DNA from: Myxococcales bacterium
GTDB taxonomy: Bacteria; Myxococcota_A; UBA9160; UBA4427
Assembly: GCA_012960035.1 (NCBI GenBank)
Contig: DUBZ01000022.1
Span: forward strand, 1 to 39,912
DNA length: 39,912 bases
Direction of reading: 5' to 3'
The position numbers and the translations under genes were made by a program. The notes beneath the pieces are model-generated. The model was not told the DNA's origin. It worked only from the letters and a program-made list of their open reading frames with translations, and did no database searches. Of the stretch, positions 7,360 to 15,844 are shown one piece after another; position 1 is the first letter of the stretch; the number at the start of each line of letters is the position of its first letter.

Positions 7360-9828
7360 TCAACTCGCCGTCACATCGAACCGCGACTGCAAACGAATGT
7401 CCCTCGACGAAGCCCCGACTCGCACTTCGAACGAGCCGGGGTCGACTGTCCACTCGGAGGAGTCCGGGTCGTAGAACGACATGGCTCGCGCGTCCAACTC
7501 AAACCGGACGACTTGTGAGGCACCGGGATCAAGCTCGATCTTTTCAAACGCGCGCAGCTCTTGCTCCGGGCGCGGGAGCCGGCACTCATCGTCGTGGACG
7601 TAGACCTGCACGACTTCGCTCGCTCTTCGCTCACCAACGTTCGTCACTTCGACTTCGAGTGAAAGCGATTCGCCAACCGCAAGGCTCTCGCGATCAAGCT
7701 TTAGATTTCGGTAGTCGAACGCACCGTAGGAAAGCCCGTGTCCAAATGCGAAGCGGGGTTCCACGTCGTTGGTGTCGTAGTGGCGGTAACCCACAAGCAA
7801 GTCTTCGCCGTAGTGGACCTCGCCGTCTTCTCCCGGGTAAAACTTCAAGGCGGGGTTGTCTTCGTAGCGACGTGGGATCGTGGTTGGAAGCCGACCGCCG
7901 GGTGACGCGTCGCCAAAGATGACGTCTGCGATCGCGTGCCCCATCTCCTGGCCGGGGTACCAAACCTGCATGATCGCCGGGGCTTGTTCTTCCCAGTCCA
8001 TGTCGATCGGGGAGCCTGCGTTGATCACCACTGCGGTACGCGGGTTCGCCGCACAAACGCGTTCAATGAGTTCGGCCTGTCGTCCCGGCAGCGCCATGTC
8101 GATGCGGTCGCGACCTTCGGATTCCCATTCGGGGTTGAGTCCAACGACGATCACCGCGCAGTCCGCTTCGCTCGCCGCCGCGATCGCGCGTTCCATCATG
8201 TCGTCCGGTTCAGGGACGAGGCAACCACACGTGAAACCGATCATCCCCGGAGCGCCTGCACAGCTGTACTCGATAGTGAGTTCGTGTCGGGAGCCGCCTT
8301 CGAGCGAGATCGCGTACTCAATTTCGGTTGTCCCGCCGCCATAGAATGCATCGCCCTTGGTCTGCGACGTCCAGTTGTCGAGCACACAAGCGCCATCGAT
8401 GATGAGCCGACTCAAACCGCTACTCCGCAGGGTGAAGCGGTACTCGCCGCTTTCGGGTGCGATGAACACGCCGGTCATGCGCGCCGAAAATGAAGCGAAG
8501 TCGACATTCGGATCGAAACCGTTCATCCAAACGCAGTCGGCACGACGCCTTGCCTGGGTTGTGATCGGGGTTCCTTCGAGTTCGAGCCCGGCGAAGATTT
8601 CGGTCATGAGCGTTGGCGTTTTGTCGTCCGCGCCGAGTTCAATCCATCGGGTGTCGAGAGTGGGGATGTCTCCGCGGTGATTCGAGCAGCCGCGCTCGTG
8701 CAGGACGCGTACGCCTTCGCCGGCCCGCGCCTGCAAGCCTGCGAGAGGCGTCACGGTTCGGTGCGGCGCCACGTATGCGCTCCCTCCGCCTTGCATCATC
8801 GCGACTGCGGCATTAGGACCGATCACTGCAATGCTTTCAATCTGCGAAGCGTCGAAGGGAAGCGTCGCGCTTTCGTTTCGAAGCAACACGGTGGCTTCAA
8901 CTGCTGCGGTCCGTGCGAGGGCGCGGTCTTCGGGGAGGTCGTTCGCGACTTCGACGTCCGGCACCGGGCCGTCGAGGAGACCCGCGCGTTCGTGGATCTC
9001 AAGCACGCGACTCACCATCTGGTCCAGGGTCGCGAGACTCACTTCACCTTGTTCGACCGCGTCACTGAGCTTCTCGCCCCAATGACGAACCGGGCCGGGC
9101 ATTTCGAGGTCGAGGCCTGCGTTCGCGGAAGCCGCGGTGCTCTGGGTGCCGAACCAGTCGGAGATCACAAAGCCGTCGAAGCCCCATTCGTCGCGCAAGA
9201 TCTCGGTGAGGAGTCGGGGATGTTCGGCGCAGTACGTTCCGCCCACGCGGTTGTAACCCGACATCACCGACCAAGGTTGCGCTTCTTTGACCGCCGCTTC
9301 GAAGGGGAGCAAGTAAATTTCTCGAAGCGCGCGCTCGCTCAGTTCACTGCTGATCGTGTGGCGCTCAAATTCAGAATCGTTGCAGGCAAAGTGTTTGAGC
9401 GTGGCGCCGACGCCTTGGCTCTGAACTCCGCGCACGAACGCAACCGCGGTACGCGCAGAAAGATGGGGATCTTCCGAATAACATTCGAAGTTGCGCCCGG
9501 CGAGCGGGCTGCGATGAATGTTGATTGTTGGGGCAAGCAGGAGCCGCGCCGCTTTGCTGCGCGCCTCGCGGCCAAGGGCTGCGCCAATTTGTTCCACCAA
9601 GGTCGGGTTGAAGCTCGCTCCGAGCGCCGTGCCGCAAGGGAAGCAGGCCGAAGTGGTGAAGCCTTCGAAGTGCCGACCGCGCGCACCGTTGGGGCCGTCG
9701 CTGACCTTGAGGGCTCCGATCCCGAGTCGCTCAACTGCGTGGTTGTTCCACATATCTCGGCCGCTCACGAGGCCGATCTTTTCGTTGAGTTCGAGAGCGC
9801 TTACGAGCTTTTCGACGCGTTGGCTCAT
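7360..9828 (-). CDS. GH3 beta-glucosidase-like glycosidase with PA14 insert
   Basis: An 822-residue family 3 glycoside hydrolase that removes beta-linked sugars from oligosaccharides or glycosides. The N-terminal TIM barrel has KHF (residues 145-147) and the nucleophile motif VISDW with Asp224. The second alpha/beta domain is interrupted by a PA14 domain (about residues 390-530, with FIAPESGEYRFTL), which in related enzymes shapes substrate choice. The acid/base glutamate is likely in LNPEWESEGRD. The C-terminus is a fibronectin-III-like domain ending SFEVRVGASS. No signal peptide is visible, so the enzyme is probably cytoplasmic. The ATG is preceded by GGAG. No sugar transporter lies beside it. 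Confidence 0.93.
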   Translation of the reverse strand: MSQRVEKLVSALELNEKIGLVSGRDMWNNHAVERLGIGALKVSDGPNGARGRHFEGFTTSACFPCGTALGASFNPTLVEQIGAALGREARSKAARLLLAPTINIHRSPLAGRNFECYSEDPHLSARTAVAFVRGVQSQGVGATLKHFACNDSEFERHTISSELSERALREIYLLPFEAAVKEAQPWSVMSGYNRVGGTYCAEHPRLLTEILRDEWGFDGFVISDWFGTQSTAASANAGLDLEMPGPVRHWGEKLSDAVEQGEVSLATLDQMVSRVLEIHERAGLLDGPVPDVEVANDLPEDRALARTAAVEATVLLRNESATLPFDASQIESIAVIGPNAAVAMMQGGGSAYVAPHRTVTPLAGLQARAGEGVRVLHERGCSNHRGDIPTLDTRWIELGADDKTPTLMTEIFAGLELEGTPITTQARRRADCVWMNGFDPNVDFASFSARMTGVFIAPESGEYRFTLRSSGLSRLIIDGACVLDNWTSQTKGDAFYGGGTTEIEYAISLEGGSRHELTIEYSCAGAPGMIGFTCGCLVPEPDDMMERAIAAASEADCAVIVVGLNPEWESEGRDRIDMALPGRQAELIERVCAANPRTAVVINAGSPIDMDWEEQAPAIMQVWYPGQEMGHAIADVIFGDASPGGRLPTTIPRRYEDNPALKFYPGEDGEVHYGEDLLVGYRHYDTNDVEPRFAFGHGLSYGAFDYRNLKLDRESLAVGESLSLEVEVTNVGERRASEVVQVYVHDDECRLPRPEQELRAFEKIELDPGASQVVRFELDARAMSFYDPDSSEWTVDPGSFEVRVGASSRDIRLQSRFDVTAS

Positions 9829-9876
9829 CGTGGTTCTCCGTGGTCCTCGGTGGTTCTTCGTGAAATCGACCTGTGA

Positions 9877-10716
9877 CTAGCCGAAATATTGATCCGCGAA
9901 GCGGCGCACGCCGTCGACCGCGTCGCGTGTCCCCGCAAAGGGACGAACGATCAGGTCGGTGACGCCGGCGTCTTCGAACTGCGTGAGTTCTTCCCGACGG
10001 GTCACGGTACCGCCCGTGATGAACCGAAAAGCCTGGCCGTCCGTTCCAAATTCGCGTCGTAGGGAGTCGAGTTCTTCGATTCGCTCGCGCGCGGTTTCCG
10101 GAGTGTTCAACATCCCGATCCAACCATCGCCCATGCGCGCGGCTCGTCGCAGTGCGGGTTTTGATTCGCCGCCAATCAAGATGGGGGGGTGTGGGCTCTG
10201 CGTGGGCTTGGGTTCGAACATGACTTCTTCGAACCGATAGAACTCGCCTCTGTGGGTAATCGTTTCTTCTGTGAAGAGCCGGCGACAGATGGACAGCGCC
10301 TCATCGAGGCGCCGTCCTCGGGTCGAAAAGTCCATGCCCGTGGCGTCCCATTCGGTTCGCAGCCAACCGGCGCCTACCCCCACGTCGGCGCGCCCATTGG
10401 AAACAGCGTCGAGGGTGACGATCGCCCGGGCCGCAACAAACGGATGGCGCAGGCCCAGTAGATAGACGTTGGTGCCGAGGCGAATGCGCTCGGTTCGACC
10501 CGCGAGATACGAGAGCATCGCGAACACATCAAAAACCGGAGTCGACGGAGGCACGGGCGGTGTGTTTTCGCCGGGATGAGGCGAGCCCGTCATGGTCGTG
10601 GGAAAAACGAGATGTTCGGGCATCCAGGCCGTCGAATACCCGAGCTGGTCTGCTTCGATCGCGAGTTCTTCGAATACACGCGGGTGCAACATGCCTAGCG
10701 CGACGCCGATCTTCAC
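9877..10716 (-). CDS. LLM-class (F420-type) flavin oxidoreductase
   Basis: A luciferase-like TIM-barrel oxidoreductase of about 279 residues when started at GTG 10716, giving VKIGVALGMLHPR; the frame extends 22 codons further upstream, but that extension has no family character. The pattern STAWMPEHLVFP, then GTNVYLLGLRHP and GRADVGVGAGWLRTE, is typical of the TIGR03619-like F420-dependent group. Members use reduced F420 or FMN to reduce or oxidise diverse substrates; no specific substrate is evident. It lies upstream of the glycosidase on the same strand with a 48-nt gap, so co-transcription is possible but functionally unexplained. Confidence 0.85.
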   Translation of the reverse strand: MKIGVALGMLHPRVFEELAIEADQLGYSTAWMPEHLVFPTTMTGSPHPGENTPPVPPSTPVFDVFAMLSYLAGRTERIRLGTNVYLLGLRHPFVAARAIVTLDAVSNGRADVGVGAGWLRTEWDATGMDFSTRGRRLDEALSICRRLFTEETITHRGEFYRFEEVMFEPKPTQSPHPPILIGGESKPALRRAARMGDGWIGMLNTPETARERIEELDSLRREFGTDGQAFRFITGGTVTRREELTQFEDAGVTDLIVRPFAGTRDAVDGVRRFADQYFG

Positions 10717-11026
10717 GAAATTCTCGCTTTCAATTCGGGCATGGCTGCGTGCTCGGCTCCAAATTCCACGTGCGGCCCGCACACGCTAACGAACCGCTCC
10801 GGCGCAAACCCGCGACGCTGAAATTCAAATCACCCATACCCCCGTGGGGGTCCGAGGGCAGCGGCTGGGCTGTGTGAAGAAATCGCTGCAATTGATGCGG
10901 CTTTATGCTCACATTTGCACGGGTGGGCGTATTTGGGCCCGGCGTGGAGCTATGATTTTGGTCTTGGCGGGATCTCCAGAAAATTGTTGGAGATGACGAT
11001 CAAAACCATGACGTGGAGATAACTTG
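10717..11026. other. Divergent intergenic region with a GC-rich inverted repeat
   Basis: The region lies between the oxidoreductase and the beta-lactamase-fold protein. It contains a short inverted repeat, ACCCCC-GT-GGGGGT at 10838-10851. The 2-nt spacer is too small for an RNA hairpin loop, so a protein-binding site is the better reading if it is functional. The Shine-Dalgarno GGAG (11015-11018) of the downstream gene closes the region. No gene is evident. Confidence 0.4.
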
Positions 11027-12367
11027 ATGGCAGCAGCGCCCCGCAAGATCCGCTTGGACGGCAGTCTGCACCCAGACTTCCAAAACGTCGCAAACCTATT
11101 CGAGGGAATCCTCGAACGCCAAGCCGGCGGGTCGGCACTCGCGGTCTACCATCACGGTGAGTGCGTCGTTGATCTCTGGGGTGGCGATCTCGACAGTCAT
11201 GGCACGCCTTGGAAGCGCGACACCATGGCGACGAGCTTTTCCACCACAAAGGGCGTGACGTCAACTCTGATTCACATCATGGCCGATCGAGGCCTGATCA
11301 ATTACGACGCAAAAGTGGCGGAGTACTGGCCCGAATTTGCGCAGTGCGGCAAAGACAGCATCACGGTGCGCCAGGTCCTAACCCACCAAGCGGGCCTTTA
11401 TCACATCCGGCAGATGATCGATGACGCAGCGCGTATGAACGACTGGGACCACATGGTGGCCGCGATCGAACGCGCGGAGCCTGCCCACATCCCCGGTGAT
11501 CGCACGGGATACCACGGTTTCACCTACGGGTTCTTGGCCGGAGAAATACTGCAGCGCGTCACAGGCAAGCGCTTTTCGGATCTGGTGCAGAGCGAGATCG
11601 TTGAGCCTCTTGGGCTCGACGGCATGTACATCGGGGCACCCGAATCGGAACTCCACCGAGCGGCCGAGTTGATCTGGTCAAAGCCGAGCAAGGCGGTTCG
11701 GGGGATGCGCGACGGAGCGGTTCCGGGTTGGCTCGAAGATGCGGGCGCCAAGGCGTCTTCAATCGTGAGTCACGGTCTGGGCACGATCGGCTTCGATCTT
11801 GATATCGGGAGCATTATGGATGCCCTCGCGCCCCCGAAGATCGCCCAATTTGAATTCGACGGCGCCGAAACCATGAAGGCCTCGATCCCCGCCGCAAACG
11901 GCCTGTTCACTGCTCGCTCGCTCGCGCGGATGTACGGCGCTCTGGCGCGGGGCGGCGAAATAGACGGGACGCGACTGCTGTCCCGTACAGCACTGCGGCG
12001 CGCAATCGAACCCCAGGCGGAAGCCGAAGGTCGTTCGGTGCTTCCGATCGATATGGGTTGGCGGCTCGGATACCACAGCGTGCCCACCACCCAGGGCATC
12101 CCGAAGAAAGCGTTCGGCCACTTCGGTTTCGGCGGCTCTGGTGCTTGGGCAGACCCAACCCGCGAGCTTTCGGTGGCCCTCACCGTCAACTGCGGCACGG
12201 GAACACCCTTCGGTGACCTACGGATCGTGCGTCTCGGCGGTGCGGCGCTCGCGACTGCGCGAAAGCGAGACGGCAAATATGTTTCGCCCGTCGCGCGCGT
12301 CGTAGAAGAGCAGTGGAACAAGACGCTCAGCTGGTTTGATCGTTCGAACCTGTCGTCTTCCTACTAG
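11027..12367 (+). CDS. Serine hydrolase of the beta-lactamase (class C / esterase) family
   Basis: A 446-residue beta-lactamase-fold serine hydrolase. The nucleophile motif S-x-x-K is STTK at residues 72-75 (FSTTKGVTST). The Tyr motif is probably YHG in GYHGFTYGF, and the third motif HFGFGGSG is near residue 365. Members of this EstB-like group act as esterases, D-aminopeptidases or lactonases more often than as beta-lactamases. There is no signal peptide, which argues against an antibiotic-resistance role. ATG 11027 is chosen over TTG 11024 because GGAG sits 8 nt upstream of it. Its stop overlaps the convergent racemase gene by 4 nt. The nearby acyl-CoA genes suggest an ester or thioester substrate, but this is inference. 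Confidence 0.88.
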   Translation: MAAAPRKIRLDGSLHPDFQNVANLFEGILERQAGGSALAVYHHGECVVDLWGGDLDSHGTPWKRDTMATSFSTTKGVTSTLIHIMADRGLINYDAKVAEYWPEFAQCGKDSITVRQVLTHQAGLYHIRQMIDDAARMNDWDHMVAAIERAEPAHIPGDRTGYHGFTYGFLAGEILQRVTGKRFSDLVQSEIVEPLGLDGMYIGAPESELHRAAELIWSKPSKAVRGMRDGAVPGWLEDAGAKASSIVSHGLGTIGFDLDIGSIMDALAPPKIAQFEFDGAETMKASIPAANGLFTARSLARMYGALARGGEIDGTRLLSRTALRRAIEPQAEAEGRSVLPIDMGWRLGYHSVPTTQGIPKKAFGHFGFGGSGAWADPTRELSVALTVNCGTGTPFGDLRIVRLGGAALATARKRDGKYVSPVARVVEEQWNKTLSWFDRSNLSSSY

Positions 12368-13497
12368 CCGACCGCACCTGCTTCGCGCAGAGCTTTGATT
12401 TCGTCGCCGCCGAAGCCCGACTCGGTCAAGATTTCGTCGGTGTGTTCGCCTGCACTCGGCGGCAGGCGTTCGATTTCTGAATCGGTTCGGCTGAAGCGAG
12501 GGCAAGGGCGCGGTTGGCCCACGCCGTTGATTTCGATGAACGTTCCGCGCGCGGTGTTGTGTGGGTGCTCGCGCGATTCGGCGATCGAAAGCACCGGGGC
12601 GAAGCAGACGTCCGTGCCTTCCAGAAGCGCGCACCAATCGTCGCGGGTTCGTTCGAGGAAGAGTGCTGCGACGCGCTCCTTGAGTTCAGGCCATTTGGCC
12701 TGGTCCATCTGGGGAAACTCGGCCGGATCGAGTTCGAGCTTCTGCAAAAGCAGTGCGTAGAACTGAGGTTCGAACGAGCCAATTGAAATCCACTTCCCGT
12801 CCTTGGTCTCGTAAGCGTCGTAGAAGTGCGCGCCACTGTCGAGCATGTTGGTGCCGCGCTCTTCGTTCTGGAAGCCAAGCTGTTGGGTCGCATGAAAGAT
12901 CGTCATCAGCGCGGCCGCACCATCGACCATCGCCGCGTCAACGACCTGGCCTTTGCCCGATTGATGCCGTTCGAGCAACGCACACACGATGCCATATGCC
13001 AGGATCAAACCCCCACCCCCGAAGTCGCCGACTAGGTTCAGCGGGATGGTCGGGGGTTGTCCTTTGCGTCCGATCGGGTCGAGGGCGCCCGCCAGCGCGA
13101 TGTAGTTGATGTCGTGGCCGGCGGCGTTTGCCAGCGGCCCCGTTTGTCCCCACCCCGTCATGCGCCCATAGACAAGACGTGGGTTTCGTTCGAGGCAGAT
13201 GTCCGGGCCGAGGCCCAGGCGCTCCATCACCCCGGGCCGAAAGCCTTCGAGCAGTGCGTCGCTTGTTTCTACTAAGCGCAACAGTGCTGCGACGCCATCT
13301 TCGTTTTTCAGGTCCATTGCAATGCTTCGGCGTCCGCGACCGAGCAAGTCCATCGAAGGGTTGGGCCACATGCCTGGGCCCGGCCGTTCGACGCGAATCA
13401 CTTCGGCGCCCATGTCGGCCAACATCATTGCGCCGAAGGGGCCGGGGCCGATGCCGGCGATTTCAAGAATGCGATAACCCGCGAGAGGTCCTGCCAT
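12364..13497 (-). CDS. CaiB/BaiF family protein, alpha-methylacyl-CoA racemase type
   Basis: A 377-residue class III CoA-transferase-fold protein, close to alpha-methylacyl-CoA racemase, which inverts the 2-methyl stereocentre of branched acyl-CoA esters before beta-oxidation. The catalytic residues can be placed: His128 in AAGHDINY, Asp158 in NLVGDFGGGG, and Glu in GSFEPQFY. These match the known His126/Asp156/Glu241 set of the mycobacterial racemase with a two-residue offset. Length is normal. It is divergently transcribed from an enoyl-CoA hydratase 47 nt away, which places it in a lipid or sterol side-chain degradation block. A true CoA-transferase activity on another substrate cannot be excluded. 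Confidence 0.93.
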   Translation of the reverse strand: MAGPLAGYRILEIAGIGPGPFGAMMLADMGAEVIRVERPGPGMWPNPSMDLLGRGRRSIAMDLKNEDGVAALLRLVETSDALLEGFRPGVMERLGLGPDICLERNPRLVYGRMTGWGQTGPLANAAGHDINYIALAGALDPIGRKGQPPTIPLNLVGDFGGGGLILAYGIVCALLERHQSGKGQVVDAAMVDGAAALMTIFHATQQLGFQNEERGTNMLDSGAHFYDAYETKDGKWISIGSFEPQFYALLLQKLELDPAEFPQMDQAKWPELKERVAALFLERTRDDWCALLEGTDVCFAPVLSIAESREHPHNTARGTFIEINGVGQPRPCPRFSRTDSEIERLPPSAGEHTDEILTESGFGGDEIKALREAGAVG

Positions 13498-13544
13498 GGA
13501 GTTTTCCTTTCATTACCTTACGCGGCCAAGGAGGCGCGTTTTCG

Positions 13545-14366
13545 GTGGCGATACATTACGACAAAACTTCGAGCGAGATCCCCGAACACGTCGTCGTGAT
13601 CACAATTGATCGGCCCGAAACGAAGAACGCCCTCGATCTCTATCACTTCCGCGATCTCGCCGCTGCTTGGCGCGATTTCAAGAACGACGACGATCTTTGG
13701 GTCGCAATTGTTACCGGTATCGATCGCAATTTCATGGCGGGCGCGGACCTCAAGACCTTCATCCCCCAAGTGACCCAACTGCAGAAGGCCATCTCCGCCG
13801 GCGAGGTCACCGAAATTGACGGCTGCCGCCTGAGTGATGCGACGTATGCAGTGCTTCGCGGTTCGACGATCTACAAACCGATTATCGCTGCGGTCAACGG
13901 CCCGTGCGTTGCCGGTGGGATGGAAATGCTCGGCGGTGTCGACATTCGCCTCGCCACACCGAACGCGAGTTTCGGCGTGATGGAACCCAAGCGAGGATTG
14001 TTTGCGGGCGGCGGCACGACGGTACGCTTGCCCCGGCAGCTCGCGTTCCCGGCTGCGATGGAGTTCTTGTTGACCGCCGAACGATTTCCCGCTGAACGTG
14101 CATTGGAGCTTGGTTTGTTAAATGAGATCGTTCCGGAAGCAGAGCTTCGCGAGAAGGCCTTTGAGTGGGCATTGCGTATCACCGCGAATGCTCCACTCGC
14201 TGTTCAAGCCACAAAGGAAAGTGTGATGCGTGGTCTCGCCCTCGATCTCGACGAGGCCTACAAGGTCGAAAGCAAAATCGCGCGCGAGATCTTTCAAACC
14301 GAAGACGCGAAGGAGGGGCCGAAGGCCTTCGCGGAAAAGCGCGAACCCAAGTGGCGGGCTCGCTAA
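13545..14366 (+). CDS. Enoyl-CoA hydratase/isomerase family protein
   Basis: A 273-residue crotonase-fold protein. The start is GTG 13545, preceded by a perfect AAGGAGG at 13528-13534 with 10 nt spacing; the frame is open much further upstream but overlaps the divergent racemase. The oxyanion-hole segments are FMAGADLK (about residue 65) and AAVNGPCVAGGMEMLGGVD. The active-site region GVMEPKRGLFAGGGT keeps the glutamate position. The reaction is probably hydration of trans-2-enoyl-CoA, though crotonase relatives vary widely. Its TAA overlaps the start of the thiolase-like gene (TAATG), so the two are translationally coupled and likely act on the same acyl-CoA substrate. Confidence 0.92.
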   Translation: MAIHYDKTSSEIPEHVVVITIDRPETKNALDLYHFRDLAAAWRDFKNDDDLWVAIVTGIDRNFMAGADLKTFIPQVTQLQKAISAGEVTEIDGCRLSDATYAVLRGSTIYKPIIAAVNGPCVAGGMEMLGGVDIRLATPNASFGVMEPKRGLFAGGGTTVRLPRQLAFPAAMEFLLTAERFPAERALELGLLNEIVPEAELREKAFEWALRITANAPLAVQATKESVMRGLALDLDEAYKVESKIAREIFQTEDAKEGPKAFAEKREPKWRAR

Positions 14367-15844
14367 TGGACCCGCGAACCCCGTGCATCATTGGCGTGGC
14401 CCAGGAGACGTGGCGTGGTGTCGAACGCGACGCGCCCGAGCCCCTCGAGATCTGGGGTCAGATGGCGGAACGCGCGGCTGCGGACAGTGGCGGCCACGAC
14501 GTACTGAGTGCCGTCGATTCTGTGAACATCGCGTATACGATCTCATGGCAATACGACGACCCGACTGCCCGTCTCGCTGCACGCCTTGGTCTTGGTGACG
14601 GCGATCGAATCTATTCAGGGGTCAGCGGTACGACGCCTCAAAAATTGCTCAACGAGGCTGCGCGCGAGATTTTTGCTGGGCGCCGAGAAATGGCACTCGT
14701 TGTCAGTGGTGAAGCACTCGCGACCAAGCGTCGGCTCAAAAAACGCGGGTCGAAGCCAGACTGGAGCTTTCGTCCAGAAGAGCCGCCGCCGTTTCCGAGA
14801 GACGACCCCCCCCACCCGGCCGAGGTCGCGCACAATCTATTCCAGGCATACGTCACGTTTGCAATGTTTGACGTCGCACGTCGCGCCCACTTGGGGATGA
14901 GTCCCGAAGAAAACAGACAGCGCGATGGCGAGCTGTTGAGTCGTTTGACGGGGATCGCCGCGAACAACCCCAAGTCTTGGTTTCCAATTGCCCATTCCGC
15001 GCGGGAACTGATCGAGGTCACCCCGCAGAACCGCATGGTCTCTTACCCGTACGCGAAGAATATGGTTGCGATCATGGACGTCGATATGGGGTCGGCGATT
15101 ATATTGACGAGTCATGAAAAGGCCGACGCGCTCGGCGTTCCCAAAGACAGACGCGTAACACTGCGAAGCTTCTGCGCGGCCAACGACCCGTGTTATGTCG
15201 CCGAACGCGATGAACTCTGGCGTTCGCGCGCGATGGAAGAGGCGTCGCGTGAAGCGCTTGGGTGTGCGGGCATTGGACTCGACGACGTGAAGAACATCGA
15301 TCTGTACAGCTGCTTCGCGAGTTCAGTCAACTTTGCACGAGACGCGTTGGGACTCAGCGATATCGACACGCGTCCGCTGACCATGACGGGTGGGCTTCCG
15401 TACTTTGGTGGGCCAGGTAGCGGCTACATGTCACATTCGATCGTATCGATGGTAGAAGCACTGCGGGAAGAGCCGGCGGAATGGGGGCTCGTAAGCGGCG
15501 TCGGCATGCACATGCAAAAACATGTGTTTGGAATTTATTCGGGTACGCCGGACACGTTGGTCCTGCCGGATGAAGACGCCGTGCAAGCACGGGTCAAATC
15601 CGCACCCGTGCACGAGATCCAGAACCGTGCCACTGGGCCTGCAACCGTCGCGGCATACACGGTGCTGCACAATCGCCAGGGTCCGAAGGTCGGTATCCTT
15701 GCTTGTGACCTGCAAGGTGGCGCCCGCTGTTACGCGCACGCACAGGACACAGCTCTAATGCGGAGCCTGATGAACGAAGAATGGGTTGGCAAAGAAGTCA
15801 CCCTCGTCGCGGGCGAAGGCGAAATCAATATCGCTACCGCTTAG
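14366..15844 (+). CDS. Thiolase-like protein (TLP1/SCP2-type acetyl-CoA acetyltransferase homologue)
   Basis: A 492-residue thiolase-superfamily protein with a C-terminal extension from about residue 415 (KSAPVHEIQNRATGPATVAAYTV...) resembling the added domain of thiolase-like protein type 1. The early segment CIIGVAQETW and later LYSCFASSVNFARDALGL and TGGLPYFGGPGSGYMSHS follow the SCP2-thiolase/TLP pattern. At the usual nucleophile site the sequence reads YSGVSGTTPQKLL, with no cysteine, so classical thiolysis is unlikely. The start ATG overlaps the hydratase stop. The final codons overlap the convergent propeller gene by 4 nt. A role in CoA-ester lipid metabolism is inferred from the neighbours. 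Confidence 0.85.
   Translation: MDPRTPCIIGVAQETWRGVERDAPEPLEIWGQMAERAAADSGGHDVLSAVDSVNIAYTISWQYDDPTARLAARLGLGDGDRIYSGVSGTTPQKLLNEAAREIFAGRREMALVVSGEALATKRRLKKRGSKPDWSFRPEEPPPFPRDDPPHPAEVAHNLFQAYVTFAMFDVARRAHLGMSPEENRQRDGELLSRLTGIAANNPKSWFPIAHSARELIEVTPQNRMVSYPYAKNMVAIMDVDMGSAIILTSHEKADALGVPKDRRVTLRSFCAANDPCYVAERDELWRSRAMEEASREALGCAGIGLDDVKNIDLYSCFASSVNFARDALGLSDIDTRPLTMTGGLPYFGGPGSGYMSHSIVSMVEALREEPAEWGLVSGVGMHMQKHVFGIYSGTPDTLVLPDEDAVQARVKSAPVHEIQNRATGPATVAAYTVLHNRQGPKVGILACDLQGGARCYAHAQDTALMRSLMNEEWVGKEVTLVAGEGEINIATA

Noticed and set aside
8677..9876. A 399-codon plus-strand frame inside the glycosidase gene
   Set aside because: It is a shadow of GH3 coding sequence in a GC-rich genome; the minus strand carries all catalytic motifs.
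10838..10851. ACCCCC-GT-GGGGGT as a transcription terminator
   Set aside because: The loop is too short for an RNA hairpin, no U-run follows, and it lies between divergent gene starts where no terminator is needed.
11027..12367. Beta-lactamase resistance gene
   Set aside because: There is no signal peptide, and the motif set fits cytoplasmic esterase-type members of the fold; the context is acyl-CoA metabolism.
13128..13544. N-terminal extension of the enoyl-CoA hydratase
   Set aside because: It overlaps the divergent racemase gene, and a perfect AAGGAGG marks GTG 13545 as the start.
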